Shown: positions 9,210-18,609 of the stretch, piece after piece | Layout of the letters: each line of letters begins with the position of its first letter | Position numbering within the stretch: position 1 is the stretch's first letter | Origin: an uncultured Lentibacter sp. | Lineage (GTDB): Bacteria; Pseudomonadota; Alphaproteobacteria; Rhodobacterales; Rhodobacteraceae | Assembly: GCF_937123735.1 (NCBI RefSeq) | Contig: NZ_CAKZKL010000027.1 | Coordinates: 1-64,000 of the forward strand | Direction: 5' to 3' | DNA: 64,000 nt | Program-made: the position numbers and the translations under genes | Notes under the pieces: generated by a model | Databases searched by the model: none | Told to the model about the DNA's origin: nothing | The model's input: the letters and a program-made list of their open reading frames with translations, nothing else

Positions 9210-10388
9210 TTATGAGGAGTGATCATAGGCCCGCTCGCCATGCACGGCGAGGTCAAGGCCGTTGACCTCGGTTTCCAGATCAACCCGCAACGGAGTGATG
9301 CGCGCGCAGATCTTGAGCAACACATAGCTCATCACAAATGTAAAGATGCCCACGATGGCAAGGCTGCCCAGCTGCGCAGCCCAGGAGCCGGCTCCAAAGG
9401 CCGCGATCATCAGCGTGCCAAAGATGCCCCCGACACCATGCACGGCAAAAACGTCCAATGTGTCATCAATCTTGAGCTTGTTGCGGGTCACCGTGACAGC
9501 TTCCTGACAAAGAATCCCGGCCACGGCGCCGATCACCAGCGCCTCGACAGGGCCGACATAGCCCGAGGCGGGGGTGATGCTGGCAAGCCCGGCGATGGTG
9601 CCTGTGACAAGGCCAACAAGCGAGGATTTACCGTATTTCAGCCGCTCCCAAAGCGCCCAGGTGAGCGAGGCCGTGGCGGCGGAGATATGGGTGACGGTCA
9701 GCGCCATGGCCGCGCCCCCATCTGCGGCCAGCTGAGAACCGCCGTTAAAGCCAAACCAGCCCACCCAAAGCATGGCCGCGCCAATAAAGACATAGCCGGG
9801 GTTGTGGGGCGGGGTTGTCTGGTTGCGCCGTGGCCCCAGGGCGACCGCAATCACCAAGGCGGCAATACCGGCCGTTTCATGCACCACGATTCCCCCAGCG
9901 AAGTCGCGCACGCCAGTCTCCCCGAAGATCCCGCCATCCGAGAGAAACCCGCCGCCCCAGATCCAGGCCACGACGGGCGCATAACAGAGCAGCATCCAGA
10001 GGCTTGAGAACAGCAGGACAAACCCAAAACCGATCCGCTCCACATAAGCCCCCACAATCAGCGCGGGTGTGATGATGGCAAAGGTCATCTGGAAGGCAAA
10101 GAACAGCACCTCCGGCAGGCTTCCGGACAAGCTGTCCGGGGTAACCCCGGTGAGAAAGGCCTTCCCCAACCCACCCCAGAGGGGGCTCGCCCCGCCAAAG
10201 GCAATGGAATAGCCCACAACCAGCCAGAGCACGCTCATCAGACAGGCAATTGCATAGACCTGCATGAAGACACTCAGCACGTTGCGCGCGCGCACAAGCC
10301 CGCCATAAAAGAGGGCGAGCCCGGGCAGGGACATGAAAAGGACCAGCGCCGTTGCGACGATGATCCAAGCTGTGTCAGCACCATTCAT
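9210..10388 (-). CDS. amtB: Ammonium transporter
   Basis: A 392-residue Amt/Rh channel with 11 predicted membrane helices that conducts NH3/NH4+ inward. The twin pore histidines lie in VVHETAGIAAL and FAVHGVGGIFGTL. The N-terminus (MNGADTAWIIVATALVL) starts at the first helix, with no cleavable signal. AAGGAAG precedes the ATG by 6-7 bases. The PII gene glnK, often paired with amtB, is not adjacent. Nearby ntrBC makes nitrogen control plausible, and a short palindrome lies in the promoter region. Confidence 0.96.
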   Translation of the reverse strand: MNGADTAWIIVATALVLFMSLPGLALFYGGLVRARNVLSVFMQVYAIACLMSVLWLVVGYSIAFGGASPLWGGLGKAFLTGVTPDSLSGSLPEVLFFAFQMTFAIITPALIVGAYVERIGFGFVLLFSSLWMLLCYAPVVAWIWGGGFLSDGGIFGETGVRDFAGGIVVHETAGIAALVIAVALGPRRNQTTPPHNPGYVFIGAAMLWVGWFGFNGGSQLAADGGAAMALTVTHISAATASLTWALWERLKYGKSSLVGLVTGTIAGLASITPASGYVGPVEALVIGAVAGILCQEAVTVTRNKLKIDDTLDVFAVHGVGGIFGTLMIAAFGAGSWAAQLGSLAIVGIFTFVMSYVLLKICARITPLRVDLETEVNGLDLAVHGERAYDHSS

Positions 10389-10476
10389 AATTGAACTTCC
10401 TTTGTTGCTTTGCCCCGCTCAAAGCCCAGCTCGGCCGCTGAAAAAACCCCCAGAGCCGCTGAAATTGCGGGCAGTT

Positions 10477-10487
10477 TGCAAATTGCA
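10477..10487. promoter_or_regulatory. Palindrome TGCAA-A-TTGCA upstream of amtB
   Basis: An 11-bp perfect dyad about 90 bp upstream of the amtB start and just past the 3' end of pncC. The position suits a regulator of amtB, NtrC being the obvious candidate, but I cannot match it firmly to a known operator. Confidence 0.3.
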
Positions 10488-10536
10488 CAATAAATGGGCG
10501 CTTTGACGGGTGTTTGCCTTAAAGCTGGGCGCTGTG

Positions 10537-11016
10537 TTAACGTTTGGCGGGCAGGGCCTGATCCAGCAGCGCCAAAGCATGGCGCGTGGCGGCGGCGCGC
10601 ACGTCAGCGCGCCCAAGCGGGCCAAACTCGACGGTCTCTGTGTGGCACGGCGTGTCTTTTCGGGCCACGCCAAAGCAGATCCGGCCCTCTGGCTTGTGCT
10701 CGGAGCCTCCGGGCCCGGCAATGCCTGTGAGCGAAACCGCAAGGGTGGCCTCTGACTGCGCCAGCGCGCCCTCGGCCATTTCGCGCGCGATCTGCTCGCT
10801 CACCGCCCCAAAGGCTTGCAGGCTGGCCGGTGCAACCCCAAGCATCTGGACTTTGGCCGCGTTGGAATAGGTGATGAAACCGCGCTCAAAGACATCAGAA
10901 CTGCCGGCCACATCTGTCAGTGCCGCGGCAACCAGCCCGCCGGTGCAGCTTTCTGCGGTGGCGATCTTGATTCCGTTGCGGCGCGCGCGCGCAAGCAAGC
11001 GAGCTGGCTCTGTCAT
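10537..11016 (-). CDS. pncC: CinA family protein, nicotinamide-nucleotide amidase
   Basis: A 159-residue single-domain CinA C-terminal protein. The family deamidates NMN to nicotinate mononucleotide in pyridine nucleotide salvage. Visible motifs are the ESCTGG active-site segment (near residue 21) and [10 protein letters not shown]. It lacks the N-terminal molybdopterin-like domain of full CinA. The start overlaps the pgpA stop by 4 bases, the end of an ispDF-pgpA-pncC transcription unit. Confidence 0.92.
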   Translation of the reverse strand: MTEPARLLARARRNGIKIATAESCTGGLVAAALTDVAGSSDVFERGFITYSNAAKVQMLGVAPASLQAFGAVSEQIAREMAEGALAQSEATLAVSLTGIAGPGGSEHKPEGRICFGVARKDTPCHTETVEFGPLGRADVRAAATRHALALLDQALPAKR

Positions 11017-11510
11017 GCGATAAGCCCGTGAAAAAGAGCTGCCGCCAGCATCACCGTCAGCGCTGCGGCCAGTCCGGCGATCATGTCATCCAACATGACC
11101 CCAAGCGCATCTGCGCGCCGGTCGGCCCAACCGATTGGACCGGGCTTGAGGATGTCAAAAAAGCGAAAAGCCAAAAAGGCCACAAGCCAGCCGGGCCAGA
11201 GCGCCAGTGCATCCACCCCGGCATGAGAGGCTCCCACCAGAACCGGCAGGAGCGCGACCCATTGGCCCGCAACCTCATCAATCACAACTTCGGACGGGTC
11301 GTGGGTGTCGCGGCCCTCAACCATCACGGATGTGGCCCACCAGCCGAGACAGAACACGCCGAGCACGCCCAGTGCCAGCAGCCATGGCCCGCCCAGAAGC
11401 GCAAGCCCATAGGCCGCAGGCAGAGCCGCCGCAGAACCCCATGTGCCCGAAGCCGGGCGCAGATAACCGATGTAGAAAAAGGTGCCCAAAAGGGTGGCAA
11501 GCGGCTTCAT
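11013..11510 (-). CDS. pgpA: Phosphatidylglycerophosphatase A
   Basis: Inner-membrane phosphatase that makes phosphatidylglycerol from PGP. It is 165 residues with the family N-terminal [18 protein letters not shown] and the acidic motif [14 protein letters not shown]. Several hydrophobic helices follow. It overlaps ispDF upstream and pncC downstream by 4 bases each, indicating translational coupling. Confidence 0.94.
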   Translation of the reverse strand: MKPLATLLGTFFYIGYLRPASGTWGSAAALPAAYGLALLGGPWLLALGVLGVFCLGWWATSVMVEGRDTHDPSEVVIDEVAGQWVALLPVLVGASHAGVDALALWPGWLVAFLAFRFFDILKPGPIGWADRRADALGVMLDDMIAGLAAALTVMLAAALFHGLIA

Positions 11511-12643
11511 GGGCGCACCACAGTTGCGCTGGCCAATGCGGCAATCCCTTCCTCGCGCCCGGTGAAGCCAAGCCGTTCCGACGTGGTGGCCTTGACGGAC
11601 ACCCGGCTCTCCTCAAGGTTCATTATCTTGGCCAGGGTTTTACGCATGGCCAGCGCATGTGGGCCGATTTTGGGGGCTTCGCAGATCAGTGTGCAATCGA
11701 CATTGGAAATCTCGTAACCGCGTGAACGCACCAGTTGGCAGGCGTGCGCCAAAAAGATGTGGCTGGGCGCCCCTTTCCATTTTGCATCCGACGGGGGGAA
11801 ATGCTGGCCAATGTCACCTGCCGCCAGCGCACCATAGAGCGCGTCGGTGATGGCGTGCATCCCGACGTCTGCATCCGAATGCCCCAAGAGGGCTTTGCTA
11901 TGGGCAACCTTTACGCCACAGAGCACCACATGATCCCCTTCGGTGAAGGCGTGCACATCAAAACCATTGCCAAGACGTATATCCATATTTTCTCTCAAGA
12001 TCCGCTCTGCGCGGGCAAAATCTGCGGGGTGGGTGAGTTTCAGATTGTCTTCATCCCCTGTCACGATGGCAACTTCAAGCCCTGCGCTGCGGGCGATTTG
12101 CACATCATCCAAAAGCGCGGCATTTGCTGTGTCTGTCTGGCGCTCATGGGCAGACAGGATAGCCTCAAAGGCAAACCCTTGCGGCGTTTGGGCGCGAAAC
12201 AGCCCCGCGCGCGGGTGGGCTGCGACCACTTGGCCGTCCTGTCCTCGCCAAAGCGCATCGGTGACCGGGACCGCCGGGGCCGCGCCCTGATGCGTGGCGA
12301 GAGCGTTGCAGACCGCCGTAATCACTTGCGCCGAGACACAGGCGCGGGCCGCGTCATGAATGAGCACATGGCTGTAACCTTCGCCGCGCAGGGCGCTCAG
12401 CCCCGCAAGCACCGAGGCGGCCCGGGTCTCACCGCCGGAAACAAAGCGGATCTGGGCCGGGAGATAGCTGCTGTCATCGGGGTGAATCACTGCGAGCACC
12501 GTGTCAATCATCGGGTGATTGGCAAAGGCGCGGTAGCTGTGTTCAAAGACGGTGCGCCCGGCCAAGCTGCGCCATTGTTTGGGCAACCCGGCCCCGGCGC
12601 GGGTTCCGCGCCCGGCAGCAACAAGTATGGCGGCAGTTTTCAT
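11507..12643 (-). CDS. ispDF: Bifunctional IspD/IspF enzyme of the MEP isoprenoid pathway
   Basis: A 378-residue fusion. Residues 1 to about 217 are IspD (2-C-methyl-D-erythritol 4-phosphate cytidylyltransferase), with the nucleotide loop AAGRGTRAG and LIHDAARAC. Residues of about 220-378 are IspF (MECDP synthase), beginning [11 protein letters not shown], with metal-site [15 protein letters not shown]. The two catalyse non-consecutive MEP steps, and the fusion is common in alphaproteobacteria. It is first gene of the ispDF-pgpA-pncC unit and is divergent from dusB across 180 bp. Confidence 0.97.
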   Translation of the reverse strand: MKTAAILVAAGRGTRAGAGLPKQWRSLAGRTVFEHSYRAFANHPMIDTVLAVIHPDDSSYLPAQIRFVSGGETRAASVLAGLSALRGEGYSHVLIHDAARACVSAQVITAVCNALATHQGAAPAVPVTDALWRGQDGQVVAAHPRAGLFRAQTPQGFAFEAILSAHERQTDTANAALLDDVQIARSAGLEVAIVTGDEDNLKLTHPADFARAERILRENMDIRLGNGFDVHAFTEGDHVVLCGVKVAHSKALLGHSDADVGMHAITDALYGALAAGDIGQHFPPSDAKWKGAPSHIFLAHACQLVRSRGYEISNVDCTLICEAPKIGPHALAMRKTLAKIMNLEESRVSVKATTSERLGFTGREEGIAALASATVVRP

Positions 12644-12823
12644 CCGAAGTCCTCTGGTTGAAACGGTTTTAGCAGGACTCTGGGCAAGGGCAATGCGGTG
12701 AAAAAGAGTGCAGAGTGGTTAAAAATTGTGCAAAAGGGCTTAACCGCCCCCAAAGCGCGGTGGTAAATGCTTGAGACTGCCCAACAAACGGCCCTAGGCC
12801 TAAAGCCAATCAGAGAATAACCC

Positions 12824-13807
12824 ATGTCCGAACACGCCCCAACCCCGACACCCAACCCGCTGGTTGCGCTTGCGCCTCTGGCCGGGATTACGGATGCCCC
12901 GTTTCGCGATCTTGTCGCAGGCTTCGGCGCGAGCTTTGTGGTGAGCGAGATGGTGGCCAGCCAGGAGATGGTAGAGGCCAAAGCCGGGGTGCGTGAGCGC
13001 GCCGAACTCGGACTCAGCGCGGCAAACACCGCCGTGCAACTTGCGGGATGCCAGCCCCACTGGATGGCAGAGGCAGCCCGCATGTTGCAAGACAACGGGG
13101 TTGGTGTGATTGATATCAATATGGGGTGCCCCGCCAAAAAGGTGGTGGGCGGGCTCTCAGGCTCGGCCTTGATGCGCGATCTGGATCATGCCCTGCGGAT
13201 GATCGAGGCTGTGACGGAGGCGGTTTCTGTGCCGGTCACGCTCAAAACGCGGTTGGGCTGGGATGACCAGAGCCTGAATGCCGCAGCACTCGCGCAACGG
13301 GCCGAAGCGGCGGGCGTGGCGCGCCTTGTGATTCACGGGCGCACGCGGTGTCAGTTCTACAAGGGTCATGCGGATTGGTCGGCGATCCGACAGGTGAAAG
13401 AGGCGGTTGCCATTCCGGTGATTGCCAATGGCGATATCCGCTGTGCCCAGAGCGCGCGTGCGGCCCTTCGGGAGTCTGGGGCGGATGGTGTGATGATCGG
13501 ACGTGGCGCGCAGGGAAGGCCCTGGCTCTTGCAACAGATTGCCCATGAAATATGGGGGGCAAAAGCACCGCAGCGCCCAAGGGGAGGCGCATTTTGCACT
13601 ATGGTGGCGGACCACTACGAGGCTATGTTGAGTTTTTACGGGGACAAGCTGGGCACGCGCGTCGCGCGCAAACACCTTGGGTGGTATATGGATGAGGCAG
13701 GCACAGAGCCACAGTTGCGCAAACGCATACTGACTGAGCCGGCCCCGGCACAAGTGCACCGCTTATTGCCTGAAATTCTGACAGCAGGCGAGAGATACGC
13801 GGCATGA
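12824..13807 (+). CDS. dusB: tRNA-dihydrouridine synthase B (NifR3)
   Basis: FMN enzyme that reduces uridine in tRNA. It is 327 residues with the TIM-barrel motifs APLAGITDAPFR, the catalytic-Cys segment NMGCPAKKV, and VIHGRTRCQFYKG. It is the classic nifR3 gene heading the ntr operon in Rhodobacter and relatives. Its stop overlaps the ntrB start by 4 bases, so its translation probably feeds ntrB expression. Confidence 0.96.
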   Translation: MSEHAPTPTPNPLVALAPLAGITDAPFRDLVAGFGASFVVSEMVASQEMVEAKAGVRERAELGLSAANTAVQLAGCQPHWMAEAARMLQDNGVGVIDINMGCPAKKVVGGLSGSALMRDLDHALRMIEAVTEAVSVPVTLKTRLGWDDQSLNAAALAQRAEAAGVARLVIHGRTRCQFYKGHADWSAIRQVKEAVAIPVIANGDIRCAQSARAALRESGADGVMIGRGAQGRPWLLQQIAHEIWGAKAPQRPRGGAFCTMVADHYEAMLSFYGDKLGTRVARKHLGWYMDEAGTEPQLRKRILTEPAPAQVHRLLPEILTAGERYAA

Positions 13808-14874
13808 ATGAGCACAAATATCTCTGGGCCGCGCTGCCTTTGCCGGCCGTGTTGGTGGATGGGAAGTTTTCCATACTGGCCCTCAACCCGGCGGCGGAAC
13901 AGCTGTTGATGAGCTCTGAGCGGGCGTTGCGCGGACAGGTGTTGTTTGACGCTGTGTCTTTTGAAGGGGATTTGCGGGTGGCTTTTGAGCGCGCCCTGCG
14001 CGAGGACGCCCCTCTGTTTGTCAAGGATGTGGGCGTTGCGCGCGCCGGGCGGGTGCGTGAGCGTTGCGATTTGCAGCTCGCCCCCTATGACGCCGCTGCG
14101 CGCCAGATGTTGCTGCTGATCACACCCCTGACGCAGGGGCGCAGCCTGCCGCTGGCCTTGGGCCCCAAGACGGCGGCCCGTTCGGTGATTGGCATGGCCG
14201 AGATGCTGGCGCATGAGATCAAGAACCCATTGGCCGGGATCACCGGTGCGGCGCAGCTTCTGTCCATGGGGCTGAGCGGGGATGATCTGGAACTCACCGA
14301 TCTGATCGTGGCCGAGAGCCACCGGATCGTGAAGCTCTTGGAGCAGGTAGAAGAATTTGGCAATCTCAGCCCGCCCCAACTTACGGCGGTGAATCTGCAT
14401 GACGTGCTTGACAGGGCGCGGCGCTCGGCGCTGCTCGGGGTCGGAGCGCAGATACATATTCACGAAGATTATGACCCCTCCTTGCCGGAGGCCTGGGCAG
14501 ATGCTGACCAGCTTTTGCAGGTCTTGCTCAATCTGCTCAAGAATGCTGCCGAAGCCACCGGGCCGGGGGGCACCATCCGTTTGCGCAGCTCTTATGAACA
14601 CGGCTTCCGGCTGCGTACGGAAGAAGGGCTGGGGCCGCTTTTGCCGCTTCAGATCGAGGTGATCGACAACGGCCCCGGGATTGCGCCGGACCTGATCGAG
14701 CAGATCTTTGATCCGTTTGTCTCCGGGCGTGAGAACGGCACCGGGCTGGGCCTTGCGCTCACTGCCAAGATTATCACGGCCCACGGGGGGTGGGTTTCGG
14801 TGAGCTCAAAACCGGGTGAAACAATTTTCAAACTTTCGCTTCAGCGTGTGCCGAAGCCTTCAGAAGGAGCCTGA
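13804..14874 (+). CDS. ntrB: Nitrogen regulation sensor kinase NtrB
   Basis: Soluble histidine kinase and phosphatase that sets NtrC phosphorylation according to PII. It is 356 residues with an N-terminal PAS domain ([20 protein letters not shown]), HisKA with His137 in [11 protein letters not shown], and an HATPase_c domain with N box ([11 protein letters not shown]), DNGPGIAPD and GTGLGLALT. There is no membrane segment. It lies between dusB (4-base overlap) and ntrC (2-base gap). Confidence 0.96.
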   Translation: MNEHKYLWAALPLPAVLVDGKFSILALNPAAEQLLMSSERALRGQVLFDAVSFEGDLRVAFERALREDAPLFVKDVGVARAGRVRERCDLQLAPYDAAARQMLLLITPLTQGRSLPLALGPKTAARSVIGMAEMLAHEIKNPLAGITGAAQLLSMGLSGDDLELTDLIVAESHRIVKLLEQVEEFGNLSPPQLTAVNLHDVLDRARRSALLGVGAQIHIHEDYDPSLPEAWADADQLLQVLLNLLKNAAEATGPGGTIRLRSSYEHGFRLRTEEGLGPLLPLQIEVIDNGPGIAPDLIEQIFDPFVSGRENGTGLGLALTAKIITAHGGWVSVSSKPGETIFKLSLQRVPKPSEGA

Positions 14875-14876
14875 AA

Positions 14877-16244
14877 ATGGACGGAACTGTCCTTGTTGCT
14901 GATGATGACCGCACCATTCGAACCGTGCTCACCCAGGCGCTGACACGGGCAGGTTGCAAGGTTCAGGCGACCAGCTCTTTGACCACGCTCTTGCGGTGGG
15001 TGTCCGAAGGCGCGGGGGATGTGGTGATCACTGATGTGATGATGCCGGATGGCAACGGGCTTGAGATGCTGCCCAAGATTGCAGAGGATAGGCCGGATAT
15101 GCCGGTGATTGTCATCTCGGCGCAAAATACGATCATGACCACGATCAAGGCCGCCGAGGCACAGGCCTTTGACTACTTACCCAAACCCTTTGACTTACCC
15201 GATCTCATGAAGCGCACCGCCAAGGCGCTGGAAGTGGCCGGTGGGCGCAAATCTCGCAAGGCCGCTGGCCCTGATGCCGAGCCACAGGAGCTTCCGTTGG
15301 TGGGGCGTTCAGGCGCGATGCAGGAAGTTTATAAGCTGATTGCACGGGTGCTCAACGCGCAGTTGCCGGTGATTGTGACGGGGGAAAGCGGCACTGGAAA
15401 ATCTCTGGTGGCGCGCACCATTCACGATATGTCGGACCGGCGGGCGCGCCCCTTTGTGACGCTGAGCGAGAGCGTCTTTGCGCGCGGCGCTGCACTGGCG
15501 GATGTGCTGGCCGAGGCCGGGACGGGGACTGTGCTGTTTGAAGACATTGCCGAGCTGCCTGATGCCTATCAGGTGAAGGCCGTGCACCTCATGGATGCGG
15601 CGGGCAAGAGCGGTCCGCGGTTTATGGCCAGCTCACAGGTTGACCTCGCGCTGGCCATGGCCGAGGGAAAGCTGCGCAATGATTTGTTTTACCGTCTCGA
15701 CGGCGCGGTTTTGGCGCTGCCGCCCTTGCGGGCGCGGGTGGAAGATATCGGCCTGCTGGCCGAGCATTTTCTGTCAAAGACCCTCGCCAGCACCAATGGG
15801 GCCAACAGCTTTGCGCCGGAGGCCCTGGAGCGGATGCGGCGCTACAATTGGCCGGGCAATGTGCGCCAGCTTGCCAACACGGTTGAGCGCCTCGCCCTCA
15901 CAGGCCGCACCAGCCAGATCAGCGAAAATGAGGTTGAGGCCGTCTTGTCAACGCAACCGGCGCTGGCACCGAGCTTGGGGGCGCTGTCGGATGAAAAGCT
16001 GTCAGAGAGTGTTGCCCGGCATTTGCAGCGATACTTTGACCTGCACGGCGATGCCTTGCCCGCGCCGGGGCTTTATGGGCGCATCCTACGGGAAATGGAA
16101 ATGCCGCTGATTGAGATCGCCCTGGACGCCACTGGCGGAAATCAGGCGAAATGCGCCGATTTGCTGGGCATCAACCGAAATACGCTCAGAAAGAAGATCA
16201 GCGAGCTCGATATAAGCGTGACACGGCGGCGCAAATTGATGTAA
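14877..16244 (+). CDS. ntrC: Nitrogen response regulator NtrC, GAFTGA-less type
   Basis: A 455-residue response regulator. The receiver domain has Asp53 as phospho-acceptor and Lys103. The AAA+ domain has Walker A GESGTGKS (169-176) and a Walker B region near [10 protein letters not shown] (219-228). The segment between them that in NtrC proteins carries GAFTGA, the loop touching sigma54, is replaced by a shorter sequence ([14 protein letters not shown]). The C-terminal Fis-type HTH ([16 protein letters not shown]) is intact. Rhodobacter capsulatus NtrC is known to lack this loop and to activate sigma70 polymerase. The same is inferred here. Confidence 0.95.
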   Translation: MDGTVLVADDDRTIRTVLTQALTRAGCKVQATSSLTTLLRWVSEGAGDVVITDVMMPDGNGLEMLPKIAEDRPDMPVIVISAQNTIMTTIKAAEAQAFDYLPKPFDLPDLMKRTAKALEVAGGRKSRKAAGPDAEPQELPLVGRSGAMQEVYKLIARVLNAQLPVIVTGESGTGKSLVARTIHDMSDRRARPFVTLSESVFARGAALADVLAEAGTGTVLFEDIAELPDAYQVKAVHLMDAAGKSGPRFMASSQVDLALAMAEGKLRNDLFYRLDGAVLALPPLRARVEDIGLLAEHFLSKTLASTNGANSFAPEALERMRRYNWPGNVRQLANTVERLALTGRTSQISENEVEAVLSTQPALAPSLGALSDEKLSESVARHLQRYFDLHGDALPAPGLYGRILREMEMPLIEIALDATGGNQAKCADLLGINRNTLRKKISELDISVTRRRKLM

Positions 16245-16343
16245 AACCGCAACAGAAGCGTGGCACCCCTGCACCATATCGGGGAAAAGCCACCGTAAAA
16301 GGCGGTTGGGGAAGAATGCGTTACAGCAGAGCGGGAGGCCGAT

Positions 16344-18602
16344 TTGGCAACCCGAGCACATAGTTTGACATGGAACAAGCTGAGCAAGTTGCGGCGTCTG
16401 CGCCGTGTGCAAAATTTTGCAACGCTCGGTCTGGTCACGCTGGGGCCGCTTCTTGTCTTGGCGACATTCCTTGTGTTTGGCCCGTTTGAACAGGGGGCTC
16501 GCTCGCCTGCACTGCGGATCGTCTTGCTCGCGGATCTTGTCTATGTCTTGCTGGTGGCGGCTCTCGTATTGCACCGGGTGGCCAAAATGATCTCTGCCCG
16601 CCGTTCCAATTCGGCGGGGTCCAATTTGCATCTGCGCTTGACGGGCGTTTTTGCCATCATGGCGCTCATTCCCACGGTGACCGTGGCGATATTTGCGGTG
16701 CTCACCGTCAATCTCGGGTTGGAGGGGTGGTTTTCAGACCGTGTGCGCCAGGTGGTGGGGTCATCGTTGGCCGCTGCACAGGCCTATGAGGGCGAGCATC
16801 GTGATAATTTGATGCGCAACGCACAATCGCTCGCGCGGGTGATCGATCTGGAGCATTCGATCACACCGATGATGCGCGATCCTGATCTGCGTGAGGCGTT
16901 GACTGTTGGCCAACAACGCTTTCAGCCCAACATGCGCGAGGCTTATGTCATTGATGGTGTGGGCGAGCTCAAGGCGCGCGGGGAACGCTCTTATCTGTTT
17001 AATTTTGAGCGCCCGACGGCGGCGCAGATCGAAGAGGCCCGCAGGGCCGGGATCGCCGTCATCCAGGATTGGGACAACAACGAGTTTCGCGCCATTGTGC
17101 CTTTGGCAACCTTTCCGGACAGGCTTGTCTATGTGAGCCGGGATGTGGATGGGCAGATTTTGAATCTGTTGAGTGAAACACAGGAAAATGTGCGCCTTTA
17201 CAACCAGTTGGAGAGTGACCGTGGCACTGTCTTGTTCCAGTTCGGGCTTGTTTACCTGGGGTTTGCCGTGATCCTCATTCTGGCCGCTGTCTGGCTTGGA
17301 CTGTGGTTTGCCGAGCGCCTCTCGCGCCCTGTTGGCCGCTTAACAGGGGCTGCAATGCAGGTCGGGGCCGGCAATCTTGACACACAGGTTCTTGAGGAGG
17401 AGGGCGATGACGAGATCAGCCAGCTAAGCCGCCTCTTCAACCAAATGACCCGTCAGCTGAAAGGCCAACGCGATCGTTTGCTTGAAAACACAGGCCAGAT
17501 CGAGCTGCGCCGCCGGTTATTTGATTCTGTGTTGAGCTCGGTGACCTCGGGGGTTGTCGGGGTCGACCCGAAGGGGCGTGTGAGCTTTGTGAACCGCTCG
17601 GCCAAACGGCTGTTGAGCTGGCACGAAACCACCGAAGCGCCCGAGTTGCGCGTGGCTGTGCCCGAATTTGGCGCGTTGTTTGACAGCTTGCTGGACAGCC
17701 AAACCGGGATTGTGCAGGAAGAAATCAAGGTGACCCGCGAGGGCCAGCTTGAGAATCTTCTGGTGCGCATGTCTGTGCGCGAAGGGGAGGCAGGGCAGAT
17801 TGAAGGCTATGTTGTGGCCTTTGATGATGTCACCGATCTTGTCAGCGCCCAGCGTATGGCCGCTTGGGGCGATGTGGCCCGGCGTATTGCCCATGAAATC
17901 AAGAATCCGCTCACCCCGATCCAGCTTTCAGCCGAGCGCATCAAGCGCAAGTTTGCCCGCGCCTTGCCCGCTGAGGATGCTGGCACACTGGAAGACCTCA
18001 CCGGAGTTATCGTGCGCCAAACCAATGACTTACGGCGCATTGTTGACGAGTTTTCAAAGTTTGCCCGGATGCCCGAACCCGAGCGGCGCGCGGAAGATCT
18101 GACTGTTTTGCTCAGCGGGGCTGTCACCTTGCAAAAAGCGGGGCAGCCGGATGTGCATATCTCTGCGGATATGGGGGATGCGCCGCTTGAAGGGCAGTTT
18201 GATGCAACCATGATCGGGCAGGCCTTCACCAATCTCATCAAGAACGCCGGTGAAGCGCTCGACAGCCGACGCGATGAGCTCGGTGGCCGCTTTACGCCGC
18301 AAATCCGGGTGGTTGCTCAGCGGGTTGGTCATGAAGCGGAAATCTCCATTTCAGACAACGGAATTGGCTTGCCCGAAGATCGTGCCAAGCTGTTTGAGCC
18401 TTATGTCACCACACGCGACAAGGGCACAGGGCTTGGGTTGCCGATTGTGAAGAAGATCATCGAAGAGCATGGCGGAACGCTCAAGCTTGAAGATGCGCCC
18501 CTGTTTGACGGCGAAAGCCACCGGGGAGCCATGGCCTTGATCAGGCTGCCTCTGACACGGGGCGACGAGACAGAACCAGACATAGAAACTGCTGCGGTAT
18601 GA
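16344..18602 (+). CDS. ntrY: Membrane sensor histidine kinase NtrY
   Basis: A 752-residue kinase partner of NtrX. Three hydrophobic segments lie within about residues 25-120. A periplasmic sensor region follows, then another membrane helix near 295-320, then HAMP, PAS (SVLSSVTSGVVGVDPKG), HisKA ([15 protein letters not shown]) and HATPase_c (DNGIGLPED, GTGLGLPIV). The start is a TTG at 16344, supported by GGGAGG six bases upstream. No ATG is well placed in frame. A 99-bp gap after ntrC may hold its own promoter. ntrX follows 7 bases downstream. Confidence 0.94.
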   Translation: MATRAHSLTWNKLSKLRRLRRVQNFATLGLVTLGPLLVLATFLVFGPFEQGARSPALRIVLLADLVYVLLVAALVLHRVAKMISARRSNSAGSNLHLRLTGVFAIMALIPTVTVAIFAVLTVNLGLEGWFSDRVRQVVGSSLAAAQAYEGEHRDNLMRNAQSLARVIDLEHSITPMMRDPDLREALTVGQQRFQPNMREAYVIDGVGELKARGERSYLFNFERPTAAQIEEARRAGIAVIQDWDNNEFRAIVPLATFPDRLVYVSRDVDGQILNLLSETQENVRLYNQLESDRGTVLFQFGLVYLGFAVILILAAVWLGLWFAERLSRPVGRLTGAAMQVGAGNLDTQVLEEEGDDEISQLSRLFNQMTRQLKGQRDRLLENTGQIELRRRLFDSVLSSVTSGVVGVDPKGRVSFVNRSAKRLLSWHETTEAPELRVAVPEFGALFDSLLDSQTGIVQEEIKVTREGQLENLLVRMSVREGEAGQIEGYVVAFDDVTDLVSAQRMAAWGDVARRIAHEIKNPLTPIQLSAERIKRKFARALPAEDAGTLEDLTGVIVRQTNDLRRIVDEFSKFARMPEPERRAEDLTVLLSGAVTLQKAGQPDVHISADMGDAPLEGQFDATMIGQAFTNLIKNAGEALDSRRDELGGRFTPQIRVVAQRVGHEAEISISDNGIGLPEDRAKLFEPYVTTRDKGTGLGLPIVKKIIEEHGGTLKLEDAPLFDGESHRGAMALIRLPLTRGDETEPDIETAAV

Positions 18603-18609
18603 GGGACAC

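Noticed and set aside
14877..16244. Frameshift or deletion artefact in NtrC
   Set aside because: The frame is continuous with all flanking motifs intact, and the same missing loop is known in Rhodobacter.
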